Shown here: positions 20,197 through 26,833 of the stretch, in pieces | Layout of the letters: each line of letters begins with the position of its first letter | Numbering within the stretch: position 1 is the stretch's first letter | Origin: a virus | Length of the DNA: 46,577 nt | IMG/VR virus record: IMGVR_UViG_3300031840_000709 | Span: 1-46,577 of that record | Reading direction: 5' to 3' (one strand) | Program-made: the position numbers and the translations under genes | The notes under the pieces: model-generated | Told to the model about the DNA's origin: nothing | What the model saw: the letters and a program-made list of their open reading frames with translations, nothing else | The model's database searches: none

Positions 20197-20864
20197 TCTT
20201 TATTCTCCGCAAGTTTCTGAAATGTTTTGCTATGTTGTTCCATTACTTTATGTGCTGCTTTGACAGCGGCAGATTCAACTTGATCGACCATCTTGTTTAT
20301 TTCTTTCTGTTTTGTGATTTTCTTCAACCACTCAATCTGTTCTTCAACTCTTTCTGGTGTGTTGCCGCCATCGTCAAATATTCCGCAATCACAAGCGTGC
20401 CAATCTTTGTGCCATTTACATTCTGGCGGGTGTTCTTGTTTTCGGTAAAAGTCAGGATGATCAATCTGTGCGTAACCATCTAAAGTTTTCATTTCTAAAT
20501 GCAGGTCTTCATAGTTCTCAACATAAGCGCCACTGGTTCGTCCATCCAATCGGTTTAGAAGATTGATTGATGCTTCGCCTGCCCATAGATCATCGTCTTT
20601 CCACCCGAGAAACTCTCTTACTTCTGGGAGTTCCTTGGTGATTTTAATAATGGTATCGTCTAAATCTCTAATCTCATCTGCTGCTCTGCGATTGAGTGAT
20701 TTCAAGCGAATGATTTCTTTTTTTAACTCTCGCTGATAATCAAGTCGCTCTTGTGGAACGCCAGTATCAAGAAAATTATGAACTGATAACTCTCGCTGTA
20801 GTTCTGTATTCTCTTTTTTGAGTTCTTCTACTTGCTTTTTGAGTTCTTTGATTTCGTCAGTCAT
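20193..20864 (-). CDS. Coiled-coil protein with a Cys/His cluster
   Basis: A 223-aa protein. Residues 1-85 form a long coiled coil (MTDEIKELKKQVEELKKENT). A middle Cys/His-rich segment, ECKWHKDWHACDCGIFDDGG, may bind zinc, and a second helical region closes the protein. No family recognised. The start at 20864 was chosen from GGAGAAAGAAA upstream. It overlaps the preceding VGDLV-like gene by 8 bp. Confidence 0.65.
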   Translation of the reverse strand: MTDEIKELKKQVEELKKENTELQRELSVHNFLDTGVPQERLDYQRELKKEIIRLKSLNRRAADEIRDLDDTIIKITKELPEVREFLGWKDDDLWAGEASINLLNRLDGRTSGAYVENYEDLHLEMKTLDGYAQIDHPDFYRKQEHPPECKWHKDWHACDCGIFDDGGNTPERVEEQIEWLKKITKQKEINKMVDQVESAAVKAAHKVMEQHSKTFQKLAENKE

Positions 20865-21072
20865 TTTCTTTCTCCACAAACTCCCACTCTTCTGGGGAAT
20901 AAACAATAAAATCTACTTTTCCGTTTGCTCTGGATACTTTCGTATATCCACCCGACTCTTCATAAATCACTTTTACAATTTCACCGGCACAGAACTTATG
21001 GTTGTCATAGATGACATAGGGAGCTTCTGTTCTTCGGAGTAATTGCCCCTTGTTTTGTTCACCGACTTTCAC
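20857..21072 (-). CDS. VGDLV-related protein, GTG start, 14-bp junction
   Basis: A 71-aa protein starting MKVGEQNKGQLLRRTEAPYV, then AGEIVKVIYEESGGYTKVSR and FIVYSPEEWEFVEK. It joins its upstream paralog by the same 14-bp overlap as the main array 13 kb away, although its own VGDLV motif is degenerate (VGEQN) and a second core, AGEIVKV, appears further in. Confidence 0.65.
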   Translation of the reverse strand: MKVGEQNKGQLLRRTEAPYVIYDNHKFCAGEIVKVIYEESGGYTKVSRANGKVDFIVYSPEEWEFVEKEND

Positions 21073-21229
21073 TGATCACCTCAAAATCTTTAATGGCGTG
21101 TGCACCATTTGCATGATACTCTTTTGCGTGAAGGCGGATCCACTGCCCCTGCTTCCAGGCAACCAAATAAACCTTACCAATATGCTTTGTTGTTGGACAA
21201 CGAAATTTAACCAAATCACCGACTTTCAT
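21059..21229 (-). CDS. VGDLV-family small protein, predicted leaderless
   Basis: A 56-aa protein starting MKVGDLVKFRCPTTKHIGKV, then YLVAWKQGQWIRL, ending DFEVISESR. The promoter -10 TATAAT is followed by exactly AATATT before the ATG. Confidence 0.75.
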   Translation of the reverse strand: MKVGDLVKFRCPTTKHIGKVYLVAWKQGQWIRLHAKEYHANGAHAIKDFEVISESR

Positions 21230-21235
21230 AATATT

Positions 21236-21263
21236 ATTATAAGCACACCTAAATGAGAGTAAA
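21236..21263 (-). promoter_or_regulatory. Promoter, 16-bp spacer, abutting a start codon
   Basis: TTTACT-N16-TATAAT, GTGCT before the -10, six bases before the ATG at 21229. Confidence 0.7.
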
Positions 21264-21330
21264 GCGCTCTCCTTAAAAAATGTTAGGCAACCAGACCACC
21301 TAACTGACTGTTTCCAGTCCCACCCGCAGA

Positions 21331-21474
21331 TTAGCAATCATGGAGTTTATCCCTCTCCCGCTTCATCCTTACAATCGGGGTAACTTCATTTGAAGGAGTG
21401 GCAGGATTTTCACCTGCAAGTGACCAAGTATTCCCTTTTAAGACTCTTATTCCTTGGTCCGGGTCGTATATCAT
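21331..21474 (-). CDS. Possible small hydrophilic protein
   Basis: A 47-aa frame starting MIYDPDQGIRVLKGNTWSLA and ending MKRERDKLHDC. No good ribosome site is seen. The same stretch can also form an 8-bp end-to-end pairing (AAGGAGTG with CACTCCTT), so a structured RNA is the alternative. It occupies the 300-bp gap between the tRNA 5' half and the VGDLV pair. Confidence 0.35.
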   Translation of the reverse strand: MIYDPDQGIRVLKGNTWSLAGENPATPSNEVTPIVRMKRERDKLHDC

Positions 21475-21520
21475 CTCAGTAGAACCCTGCGTAATACCGC
21501 CTCACTCCTTGTTTTCATTT

Positions 21521-21552
21521 GCCGTTGCTCTATCCAGCTGAGCTACGGGCGC
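21521..21552 (-). pseudogene. 5' half of a tRNA-Arg-like gene (acceptor, D-arm, anticodon-stem start)
   Basis: GCGCCCG-TA-GCTC-AGCTGGATA-GAGC-A-ACGGC on the minus strand, a normal tRNA 5' half that then stops. Its acceptor pairs with the 3' half at 18604-18610. The upstream zinc-ribbon gene ends inside it, using the TAG at positions 8-10. Confidence 0.75.
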
Positions 21553-21815
21553 TCATCTTTCCTAACATCATATATAATTGGTGGCTCTTTTTCATAGCTG
21601 ACGGTCTTGAACGCTGGCCATGTGTACTTTCTGTTGTAGCGCTCACGAGCGATAGTTTCAATAATATCTATTGTAATATTACCGCATGAACAGACACCCT
21701 TATATACCTTCTCTAATTCATCGTCACCGCAAATGGGGCACTTGATGACTCTACGGTAAAGGCATTCTGGCTCTTCTTGTTGCGTTTCTTCAGCGCGGTT
21801 AAATCCTATGCCCAT
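21543..21815 (-). CDS. Zinc-ribbon protein
   Basis: A 90-aa protein with KCPICGDDELEKVYKGVCSC, a two-pair Cys zinc ribbon, then a basic segment (RERYNRKYTWPAF). Ribbons of this kind usually bind nucleic acid or protein partners, and the role here is unknown. The stop codon lies in the acceptor of the tRNA 5' half. It has an ATG start after tRNA-Thr with no ribosome site seen. Confidence 0.65.
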   Translation of the reverse strand: MGIGFNRAEETQQEEPECLYRRVIKCPICGDDELEKVYKGVCSCGNITIDIIETIARERYNRKYTWPAFKTVSYEKEPPIIYDVRKDERP

Positions 21816-21846
21816 ATAATATATAGCCCCCGTTTAGTGAAAATGT

Positions 21847-21923
21847 TGGAGCCTCCTCACGGACTCGAACCGTGGACCTGCTGATTACAAATCAGCTGCT
21901 CTAGCCAACTGAGCTAAGGAGGC
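21847..21923 (-). tRNA. tRNA-Thr (anticodon UGU)
   Basis: Acceptor GCCTCCT/AGGAGGC, D-arm GCTC/GAGC, anticodon arm GCTGA-TTTGTAA-TCAGC (anticodon TGT), T-arm CACGG-TTCGAGT-CCGTG, encoded CCA. Confidence 0.95.
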
Positions 21924-21930
21924 GGGTAAT

Positions 21931-22032
21931 TTATAGTAAAAGCTTGTAACAAATGACTCCAAGCAAGCCAGCCAGGATCAGAACGTTGAAGATGCGATCT
22001 CCGGTTTCTTCTGCTGTAGTCTTCCTTTTCAT
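21931..22032 (-). CDS. Very small single-span membrane protein
   Basis: A 33-aa protein, MKRKTTAEETGDRIF then a hydrophobic helix (NVLILAGLLGVICYKLLL) to the end. GGAGGAAAC precedes the ATG, which overlaps the UV endonuclease stop as ATGA. Strong translation signals make it credible. Function unknown. Confidence 0.6.
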   Translation of the reverse strand: MKRKTTAEETGDRIFNVLILAGLLGVICYKLLL

Positions 22033-22973
22033 GTTTCCTCCATTAGTTCCCTCATCTTGAAGAGACCAACCTCTTTGTGCTTACATTCTAACATAACATC
22101 CAAATCTAGATTGTAAAGGTTAATCGGCGTCCAGTACGAATCGGAGTGTGCGTTAGCTTTGATCTTGGGGTCATTGTGCTCGATCGCGCGTGATTGCGAG
22201 TAGTGAACTACCGGGCGGACGTCGCCCCAAGTCATGCAGGCGGTAAGGAGCGCTTCCTCCTCGTCCTGTCCACCATCACAAAATTTATGATGATGATAAT
22301 CAAAAACAATCGGAATGCCAATTCTCTCATAAACTGCTTCATAAAGTTCCTTCGTGGAATACAGACTAGCTTTGTCATCGTTCTCGACGGTGAGGCGAGA
22401 ACGTACAGAGCCAGATAGTTTTTCAAAGTTGCGACAAAAGTTGTCGAGCGCCATCGGCTTGTTGTTGTAGTGCGCGCCGACATGAATGTTGATCTTGGCG
22501 TACGGAGTCTGCGGCAAACCCATCATGTCGAAGATCTTGCCATGGATCTCCAGGTCAGTAATCGTGTTCTGGATCACCTTGTCCTTTGGAGATGTCAGCT
22601 TGTTGAATGGCCCGGGATGTGTGGTAATCCGCTGGCCGTACTTGGTAGCCAGATCCCCCGAGCGCTTAAGGCTGTCCGCAATTTCCTCGTAGTCAGGCAG
22701 TTGCTCAAAGCGATACTCGCTGGCCCATGGGAACAGATTGGAAGACATGCGATAGAACTTGATTCCATTCTGTTCATTCCACTCGATAATCTTCTCAAGA
22801 TCGAGACAATTTTGCAGCGCAAGCTCGCTAGCATACCCCAGGCCCTTCTGGTTGAATGTCTTGCGAATCATTGTGCGATTGGTGGTAATTCTTGGTGTGC
22901 CCCTCGGCTTGCCTCCCCACTCCTGTGGGTATGACAAAGACATGTTGACACATGCGTATCCTAGATTGTACAT
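22029..22973 (-). CDS. uvsE: UV damage endonuclease UvsE/UvdE
   Basis: A 314-aa TIM-barrel repair nuclease. Family segments are visible in order: NLGYACVNMSL at the start, FYRMSSNLFPW, ITTHPGPFNKL, INIHVGAHYNNK, RLTVENDDK, IPIVFDYHHHKF and AHSDSY, with metal-binding His/Glu/Asp residues. UvsE nicks 5' to UV photoproducts. It may protect the genome in sunlit habitats. It sits inside a tRNA cluster and is coupled to the 33-aa membrane protein. Confidence 0.95.
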   Translation of the reverse strand: MYNLGYACVNMSLSYPQEWGGKPRGTPRITTNRTMIRKTFNQKGLGYASELALQNCLDLEKIIEWNEQNGIKFYRMSSNLFPWASEYRFEQLPDYEEIADSLKRSGDLATKYGQRITTHPGPFNKLTSPKDKVIQNTITDLEIHGKIFDMMGLPQTPYAKINIHVGAHYNNKPMALDNFCRNFEKLSGSVRSRLTVENDDKASLYSTKELYEAVYERIGIPIVFDYHHHKFCDGGQDEEEALLTACMTWGDVRPVVHYSQSRAIEHNDPKIKANAHSDSYWTPINLYNLDLDVMLECKHKEVGLFKMRELMEET

Positions 22974-22990
22974 AGTTCTCCTTGTGTATG

Positions 22991-23063
22991 CTGCACAGAC
23001 AGGGCTCGAACCTGTGACCGGACGGTTAACAGCCGTCTGCTCTACCTACTGAGCTACTGTGCA
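22991..23063 (-). tRNA. tRNA-Asn (anticodon GUU)
   Basis: Acceptor TGCACAG/CTGTGCA, D-arm GCTC/GAGC, anticodon arm GACGG-CTGTTAA-CCGTC (anticodon GTT), T-arm ACAGG-TTCGAGC-CCTGT. CCA not encoded. Confidence 0.95.
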
Positions 23064-23068
23064 TTGTA

Positions 23069-23145
23069 TGGTGGACCCTCTCGGGCTCGAACCGAGGACT
23101 ACCCCGTTATGAGCGGGGGGCTCTAACCAACTGAGCTAAAGGTCC
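23069..23145 (-). tRNA. tRNA with anticodon CAU (elongator Met, or Ile2)
   Basis: Acceptor GGACCTT/AGGGTCC, D-arm GCTC/GAGC, anticodon arm CCCCG-CTCATAA-CGGGG (anticodon CAT), T-arm CTCGG-TTCGAGC-CCGAG, encoded CCA. The G1-C72 pair argues against initiator tRNA. Met and lysidine-modified Ile2 cannot be told apart here. Confidence 0.93.
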
Positions 23146-23152
23146 ATATTTG

Positions 23153-23239
23153 TGGTAGCCAAGGTGGGACTTGAACCCACAAGCCCTTGCGGGCGACAGA
23201 TTTTAAGTCTGCTGCGTATGCCTATTCCGCCACTTGGCC
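23153..23239 (-). tRNA. tRNA-Leu (anticodon UAA)
   Basis: Class II tRNA with a long variable arm (GCCC-GCAA-GGGC). Acceptor GGCCAAG/CTTGGCT, anticodon arm GCAGA-CTTAAAA-TCTGT (anticodon TAA), T-arm GTGGG-TTCAAGT-CCCAC, encoded CCA. Confidence 0.95.
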
Positions 23240-23244
23240 GTGTT

Positions 23245-23445
23245 TTAAACCATCCCGTGCTCTGTTACATACTTGAACATGGGGTAAAGCAGGAGGTAGT
23301 TGAAGCCAACCTCTTCCTCGTGCTGCTGTGTTGCAGCGTCATTTGTGTAGTCAGTCTTCCAGCCGCCGTCACACGCCCTGCAAGAAGGGGTGAACAAGAC
23401 CACAATGATAAAGAAAACTACGAAAACATTTTTGATTTTAGTCAT
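23245..23445 (-). CDS. Small secreted or lipid-anchored protein
   Basis: A 66-aa protein, MTKIKNVFVVFFIIVVLFTP then SCRACDGGW. The signal peptide is followed by a Cys in lipobox-like position (FTPSC), then a short acidic mature region. The ATG overlaps the upstream stop as ATGA, so it is coupled to another exported protein, suggesting an envelope-directed pair. Confidence 0.6.
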   Translation of the reverse strand: MTKIKNVFVVFFIIVVLFTPSCRACDGGWKTDYTNDAATQQHEEEVGFNYLLLYPMFKYVTEHGMV

Positions 23446-23993
23446 TTTATTTGCCTCAACATTTTGTTGACATGGATTTCAATTTCGACATGCGCGTCGG
23501 CGATGTCTTTGCTTCTAAACGATGACGCTGCGACCAGCGAAGAGGACGCTGTGTCGTGCATCTTCATTGTAACAAAAATATAGTCACTAAATTTGTTCAG
23601 TCTAGTGGTCATAACAAGATCAGCTCCGACCATCGTACCAAACTCAACCTCACAGTTTGTATCAGCGCACTCCTCAAGTGTGCGGCCATGGGCTGCCAAC
23701 AATGAAAATACGTTTTCTTCCGTCACTACCTGGTAGGCCCCGTTGTTAAAAACAACTTCTCTTGCCCTGTTAGATAAAAAGCGGACCTCCGCACTTGTAA
23801 TACCTGCGTCAGGTGAGGGATCAAAATCCAGCACTGCTAGCCTGATATTCTCGTTTTTCACCGAGGGGCTATGTTCAGCCTGACTGTATTCAACTGTAGG
23901 TGCGGACAAGATAGCATTTTTTACCCGCCTGTTACAATCAAACTGGAATACCAAGATAGCACACACGATATAAAATATGACAATGTATCTCAT
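23442..23993 (-). CDS. Secreted CsgG/TolB-N-like protein
   Basis: A 183-aa protein. An N-terminal membrane or signal segment (MRYIVIFYIVCAILVFQF) precedes a domain with IRLAVLDFDPSPDAG, then RAREVVFNNGAYQVVTEENV, ECADTNCEVEFGTMVGADLV. That order (strand, helix, 'trEN', conserved Cys pair, 'GADLV') is typical of CsgG/TolB-N-type periplasmic proteins common in deltaproteobacteria. It may be an acquired host gene (inference). The start at 23993 was chosen because it overlaps the upstream stop as ATGA. Confidence 0.7.
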   Translation of the reverse strand: MRYIVIFYIVCAILVFQFDCNRRVKNAILSAPTVEYSQAEHSPSVKNENIRLAVLDFDPSPDAGITSAEVRFLSNRAREVVFNNGAYQVVTEENVFSLLAAHGRTLEECADTNCEVEFGTMVGADLVMTTRLNKFSDYIFVTMKMHDTASSSLVAASSFRSKDIADAHVEIEIHVNKMLRQIK

Positions 23994-24151
23994 AGCTTTT
24001 CTTTTAGTGAGGTATAGATGAACCACCGCGGTTCTTTTTCGCCCGCCAGTAACACATGACAATACTGTAAATAAAAATTATGCTTGGTATCAATCACCAA
24101 GCCGGTCCTCTCACTATGTAATGTAGTAACCAACTCACCGATTTTAAACAT
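23990..24151 (-). CDS. VGDLV-family small protein (IGELV variant)
   Basis: A 53-aa protein starting MFKIGELVTTLHSERTGLVI, then YCHVLLAGEKEPRWFIY. It is one of the shortest family members and is coupled to the CsgG-like gene by ATGA. No distinct ribosome site, but it directly follows the preceding gene's stop. Confidence 0.65.
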   Translation of the reverse strand: MFKIGELVTTLHSERTGLVIDTKHNFYLQYCHVLLAGEKEPRWFIYTSLKEKL

Positions 24152-24152
24152 A

Positions 24153-24317
24153 TTATTCTTCTAAAAGTGATTTAATCTGGCTACGAATTTTGTCGATCAT
24201 GTCTAATTTACTATCGGTGGTGCCCGAGCCAAAATCGATTGATTGTCTTAACAAGTACAAGTCTTTGAGCACATCATTTATGAGCCCCTCCCTCTTGTCA
24301 GGAACATAAACACGCAT
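24153..24317 (-). CDS. Hypothetical small helical protein
   Basis: A 54-aa protein starting MRVYVPDKREGLINDVLKDL and ending KIRSQIKSLLEE. Two amphipathic helices are separated by a Gly/Thr turn. AGAAGGAG lies 10 bases upstream. Function unknown. Confidence 0.55.
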   Translation of the reverse strand: MRVYVPDKREGLINDVLKDLYLLRQSIDFGSGTTDSKLDMIDKIRSQIKSLLEE

Positions 24318-24333
24318 AAAACATTTTCTCCTT

Positions 24334-24471
24334 CTAAAGGTCGATAATTACAACGCCTTCTTCGTTGTTTTCTTCTTCGCGTTCTTTTTGTTTTTTGAGC
24401 CACTCTTCATACATTCTTAACTCCTCTTCACTTTCTAGAGGAATTTGCAAAAAGGGGCGGTCGTCGTTCAC
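24334..24471 (-). CDS. Hypothetical small acidic protein, GTG start
   Basis: A 45-aa protein, MNDDRPFLQIPLESEEELRM, then a charged helix and VVIIDL. The GTG overlaps the upstream stop as GTGA, and only a weak AGGG site is seen. Unknown role. Confidence 0.5.
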   Translation of the reverse strand: MNDDRPFLQIPLESEEELRMYEEWLKKQKEREEENNEEGVVIIDL

Positions 24472-24647
24472 TTGCCCTGGCCCTTGTAAGGCTTTCTCCG
24501 CCTGTGTGCGCGGCTGGGTGGCGAACCAGCTCTAACGTTGTCGTAAAAGGTTTCTCCGCCGGAGGAAGTCTCTTTAGTATAGGTGCCATTGCCTTGGCCG
24601 GTCTTCTTTTTTGAAGTGTCAGTCAGAATATTTTTATTTCTTGCCAT
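24468..24647 (-). CDS. Hypothetical small basic protein
   Basis: A 59-aa protein starting MARNKNILTDTSKKKTGQGN and ending RAHRRRKPYKGQGK. Basic, low-complexity and probably disordered, with GQGN/GQGK repeats at both ends. It may bind nucleic acid or the virion (inference). It overlaps the deformylase gene by 14 bp, with GGAGAAAC before the ATG. Confidence 0.55.
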   Translation of the reverse strand: MARNKNILTDTSKKKTGQGNGTYTKETSSGGETFYDNVRAGSPPSRAHRRRKPYKGQGK

Positions 24648-25086
24648 TTAGTTTCTCCATGTCAACTGCTCTCTCGAACATAGTTATTCCGTTAAGATGA
24701 TCGATTTCGTGTTGCACACAAACGCACTCTAGAGCACTCTTTTCAAAAGAGAAATCAATGCCTTTGATGTGGTTGTCTGCAACCACCATTATATTTGTCC
24801 ATCTCTCGGTTAAAACATAGTCACCTGGAAATGATAGACAAGCCTCCTGAAAGAAACTTTTGCCAAACTTTGCAGTTATTCTTGGGTTAATCAACACCAC
24901 CGGGCGGACAACATTTACGACACACACAGCGGCGTCAACTCCAACTTGATTGGCTGCGAGACCAACCGCGTCATTTTCATTTATTAATATTTCAAGCAGA
25001 CGTGCGCCGAGCACCTTGCCCTGCTGAATAGTTTTGCAGGGCTTGCAGGCTTTTGAAAGCTTGTCTCTATCGCCGACGAACGTCAT
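24634..25086 (-). CDS. def: Peptide deformylase
   Basis: A 150-aa enzyme with the three deformylase motifs: GLAANQVG (motif 1, usually GxGLAAxQ), EACLSFPG (motif 2, usually EGCLS) and HEIDHLNG (motif 3, the HExxH metal site). It removes formyl groups from new proteins. Phage and cyanophage deformylases speed production of phage or photosystem proteins. The Gly-to-Ala change in motif 2 is unusual but next to, not at, the metal-binding Cys. The promoter region at about 25100 carries CTTCTATTTATC. Confidence 0.9.
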   Translation of the reverse strand: MTFVGDRDKLSKACKPCKTIQQGKVLGARLLEILINENDAVGLAANQVGVDAAVCVVNVVRPVVLINPRITAKFGKSFFQEACLSFPGDYVLTERWTNIMVVADNHIKGIDFSFEKSALECVCVQHEIDHLNGITMFERAVDMEKLNGKK

Positions 25087-25142
25087 CCTGGAGGTTCCCC
25101 CTTGTGATAAATAGAAGCAAAGTCAGCGAAACAGACTTCTAT

Positions 25143-25490
25143 CTATTTCCAAAATATCTGAACACTAATAATTGCCGCGGCCAACAACATACAAGTCATT
25201 GTTTTCGCAGTAAAAATGCTCTCCTTCATAAAAACATATGTCATTACGGCGAACACCACATTCGACACGCCAAAGCCTATCAGTTTCGATGCCCATAATT
25301 CATTTGTGGAAAGAACAATATTCTTGATCGCCAGCCAGAAACATGCGCCCATAGGTATCGCAAACAACAGGTTCGAGAGCAAGATCTTGTCTTTCCAGTA
25401 TTCCCACACAAATTGTGAATTGAACTGAAACCACGCTAGAACGTTGCCCAGTAGAAAAAACAAGATCCCCAGGAGCATGCCAGATTTCAC
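25143..25490 (-). CDS. Four-helix membrane protein (small transporter-like)
   Basis: A 115-aa protein with four membrane segments (GMLLGILFFLLGNVLAW, SNLLFAIPMGACFWLAI, LIGFGVSNVVFAVMTYVF, TMTCMLLAAAIISVQIF). Size and layout resemble SMR/EamA-type half transporters, but no substrate can be inferred. It uses a GTG start overlapping the upstream stop as GTGA. Confidence 0.7.
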   Translation of the reverse strand: MKSGMLLGILFFLLGNVLAWFQFNSQFVWEYWKDKILLSNLLFAIPMGACFWLAIKNIVLSTNELWASKLIGFGVSNVVFAVMTYVFMKESIFTAKTMTCMLLAAAIISVQIFWK

Positions 25491-25837
25491 AACAGACTCA
25501 CAGAATAACCAAAAGAGTTCAGGTCATGCATCGCAGAAGTTTTTGCTAACATGAGTGTCATTAGAGAAGTCAAAGTAGTTTCTGAAATAATCACTTCTTT
25601 TTGTTCTTTATCATAAAATTTTGGCTCGGTCAGATCGCGACGCATTATCAATAGCATGCTAGAATCTAGCCAAATTAGTTCACAAACTAAAAAAAATACG
25701 TTCTCCGGGAGATCGAATTCTTCCAGCTTGGAAAACTCTAATATATCTCTCAAACATAGCAAGTTCTCGTTGCTGGTCAGGCTCATTTCGATCAATTCCT
25801 GCGTTGGGATTGTAGTGGTCCAGTCTTTTTTAGACAC
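25487..25837 (-). CDS. Hypothetical protein
   Basis: A 116-aa, mainly helical acidic protein (TQELIEMSLTSNENLLCLRD, VFFLVCELIWLDSSMLLIMR). Not recognised. The GTG start overlaps the glutaredoxin gene by 8 bp. It lies between a redox protein and a membrane protein. Confidence 0.6.
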   Translation of the reverse strand: MSKKDWTTTIPTQELIEMSLTSNENLLCLRDILEFSKLEEFDLPENVFFLVCELIWLDSSMLLIMRRDLTEPKFYDKEQKEVIISETTLTSLMTLMLAKTSAMHDLNSFGYSVSLL

Positions 25838-26072
25838 CTAGATGTGCCTCCAGATCACTGCAGCCCCCAATGAAGTTAATTTTTGCGTATTTTGAAACTT
25901 CAAAAACCATTGGAACCGTAGGCCATTCGAAGGCCTGCTTGATTTCCTGAAGGATCTTTTCCTGCGAATCCTCAAAGTCAATCACGTGGTAATCTAAATC
26001 GCTGTCGGCTAGCACCTCTTCTGCTCTTTGACAAAAAGGGCAGGAGGATTTGGAAAAGACAACATATTTCAT
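25830..26072 (-). CDS. Glutaredoxin
   Basis: An 80-aa protein with the dithiol active site CPFC (SKSSCPFCQRAEEVL), the cis-Pro segment TVPMVF and the glutathione-binding GGCSD. Cytoplasmic, with no signal peptide. It could supply electrons to ribonucleotide reductase (established role for phage glutaredoxins; application here is inference). ATG overlaps the upstream stop. Confidence 0.9.
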   Translation of the reverse strand: MKYVVFSKSSCPFCQRAEEVLADSDLDYHVIDFEDSQEKILQEIKQAFEWPTVPMVFEVSKYAKINFIGGCSDLEAHLGV

Positions 26073-26362
26073 CTGGTTTCCTTCAGGGCCGACAAGATCT
26101 GCGCGGGGTAACCAACGATGTTGTATGTCTTTGTCCAGTTGCCACCAGAAGAAACAACAACCTTGGTAAAGCCGACGTCTTTAGACAGGCCGCCTATTAG
26201 CTTTTTATCAGAGTGCTTCCTGGCAATCTCTTCGTTCTCCCTTAACTCTACAACGAATCTTGGATTAATATAAAGACTCTTCAGACTATACGTAGAAGTA
26301 ACACTCTGCGTGTCTGGATTGTAAGAATTTGGTTCTGAAATAATTTCTGTTAACTCTATCAT
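26069..26362 (-). CDS. Hypothetical protein
   Basis: A 97-aa protein, MIELTEIISEPNSYNPDTQS, strand-rich then VVVSSGGNWTKTYNIVGYPA. Small phage proteins with a beta-rich body of this kind are widespread but unassigned. The start at 26362 follows GAGGTGCT and overlaps the upstream stop as TAATG. Confidence 0.65.
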   Translation of the reverse strand: MIELTEIISEPNSYNPDTQSVTSTYSLKSLYINPRFVVELRENEEIARKHSDKKLIGGLSKDVGFTKVVVSSGGNWTKTYNIVGYPAQILSALKETR

Positions 26363-26562
26363 TATAGCACCTCGTATGCTTTGTCTTTGTGAACCAGCCA
26401 TTTCTCTCCTTCATAAAAGACCTCGTATGCTTGGTCTCTTACCGAGGTTATGAGAAGGCTAGCGGGTTCATTGAGTTTGATATATTTTTTTACTCCGCCA
26501 TGGCCATCAGGGTAATAAAGCATTGCGCTGGACGGCACGTAAACTAAATCGCCTTTATTCAT
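26362..26562 (-). CDS. VGDLV-family small protein (KGDLVYV variant)
   Basis: A 66-aa protein starting MNKGDLVYVPSSAMLYYPDG, then ASLLITSVRDQAYEVFYEGE, ending KAYEVL. It has the two-strand spacing typical of the family. It overlaps the upstream gene by 8 bp. Confidence 0.7.
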   Translation of the reverse strand: MNKGDLVYVPSSAMLYYPDGHGGVKKYIKLNEPASLLITSVRDQAYEVFYEGEKWLVHKDKAYEVL

Positions 26563-26833
26563 CTGGCAGCGTCTCCTCGACATGCTCCATGGGCGGTGGA
26601 TTAACAACGCCATCATACCCCAGGCACAAGTTGAGGCAGTCCTCTAGCTTGCCTGCCACCGTGTCCAAACGACTTTGCACGTTCTTAACATCATCGCTGG
26701 CCTGCTCCAGGCTTCGAACGTCGAATTTAAAATTTGAAAGTTCGCGAAGAGAAGCTCTACAGTCTGCGATAAGTTCATCTATTAGCTTTGGTACCTCTTC
26801 GTGGTCGACCGTGTATGTAACTCTAACTTTCAT
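26555..26833 (-). CDS. Hypothetical helical protein
   Basis: A 92-aa protein. A short strand (KVRVTYTVDHEEVPK) leads into helical repeats (SLEQASDDVKNVQSRLDTVA) and CLNLCLGYDG. Not recognised. It sits immediately after GroEL with GTGGAGGAATAA before the ATG, so it is co-transcribed with the chaperonin. Confidence 0.65.
   Translation of the reverse strand: MKVRVTYTVDHEEVPKLIDELIADCRASLRELSNFKFDVRSLEQASDDVKNVQSRLDTVAGKLEDCLNLCLGYDGVVNPPPMEHVEETLPDE

Noticed and set aside
21366-21515. Possible class II tRNA or structured RNA with 8-bp closing stem AAGGAGTG/CACTCCTT and a GCAGG/CCTGC arm
   Set aside because: No D-arm, no TTCRA-type T-loop and no credible anticodon loop. A 47-codon frame accounts for the sequence about as well, so I do not call an RNA gene.
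22470-22934. A 154-codon plus-strand frame opposite the UV endonuclease gene
   Set aside because: Antisense to intact UvsE motifs; no start signals.
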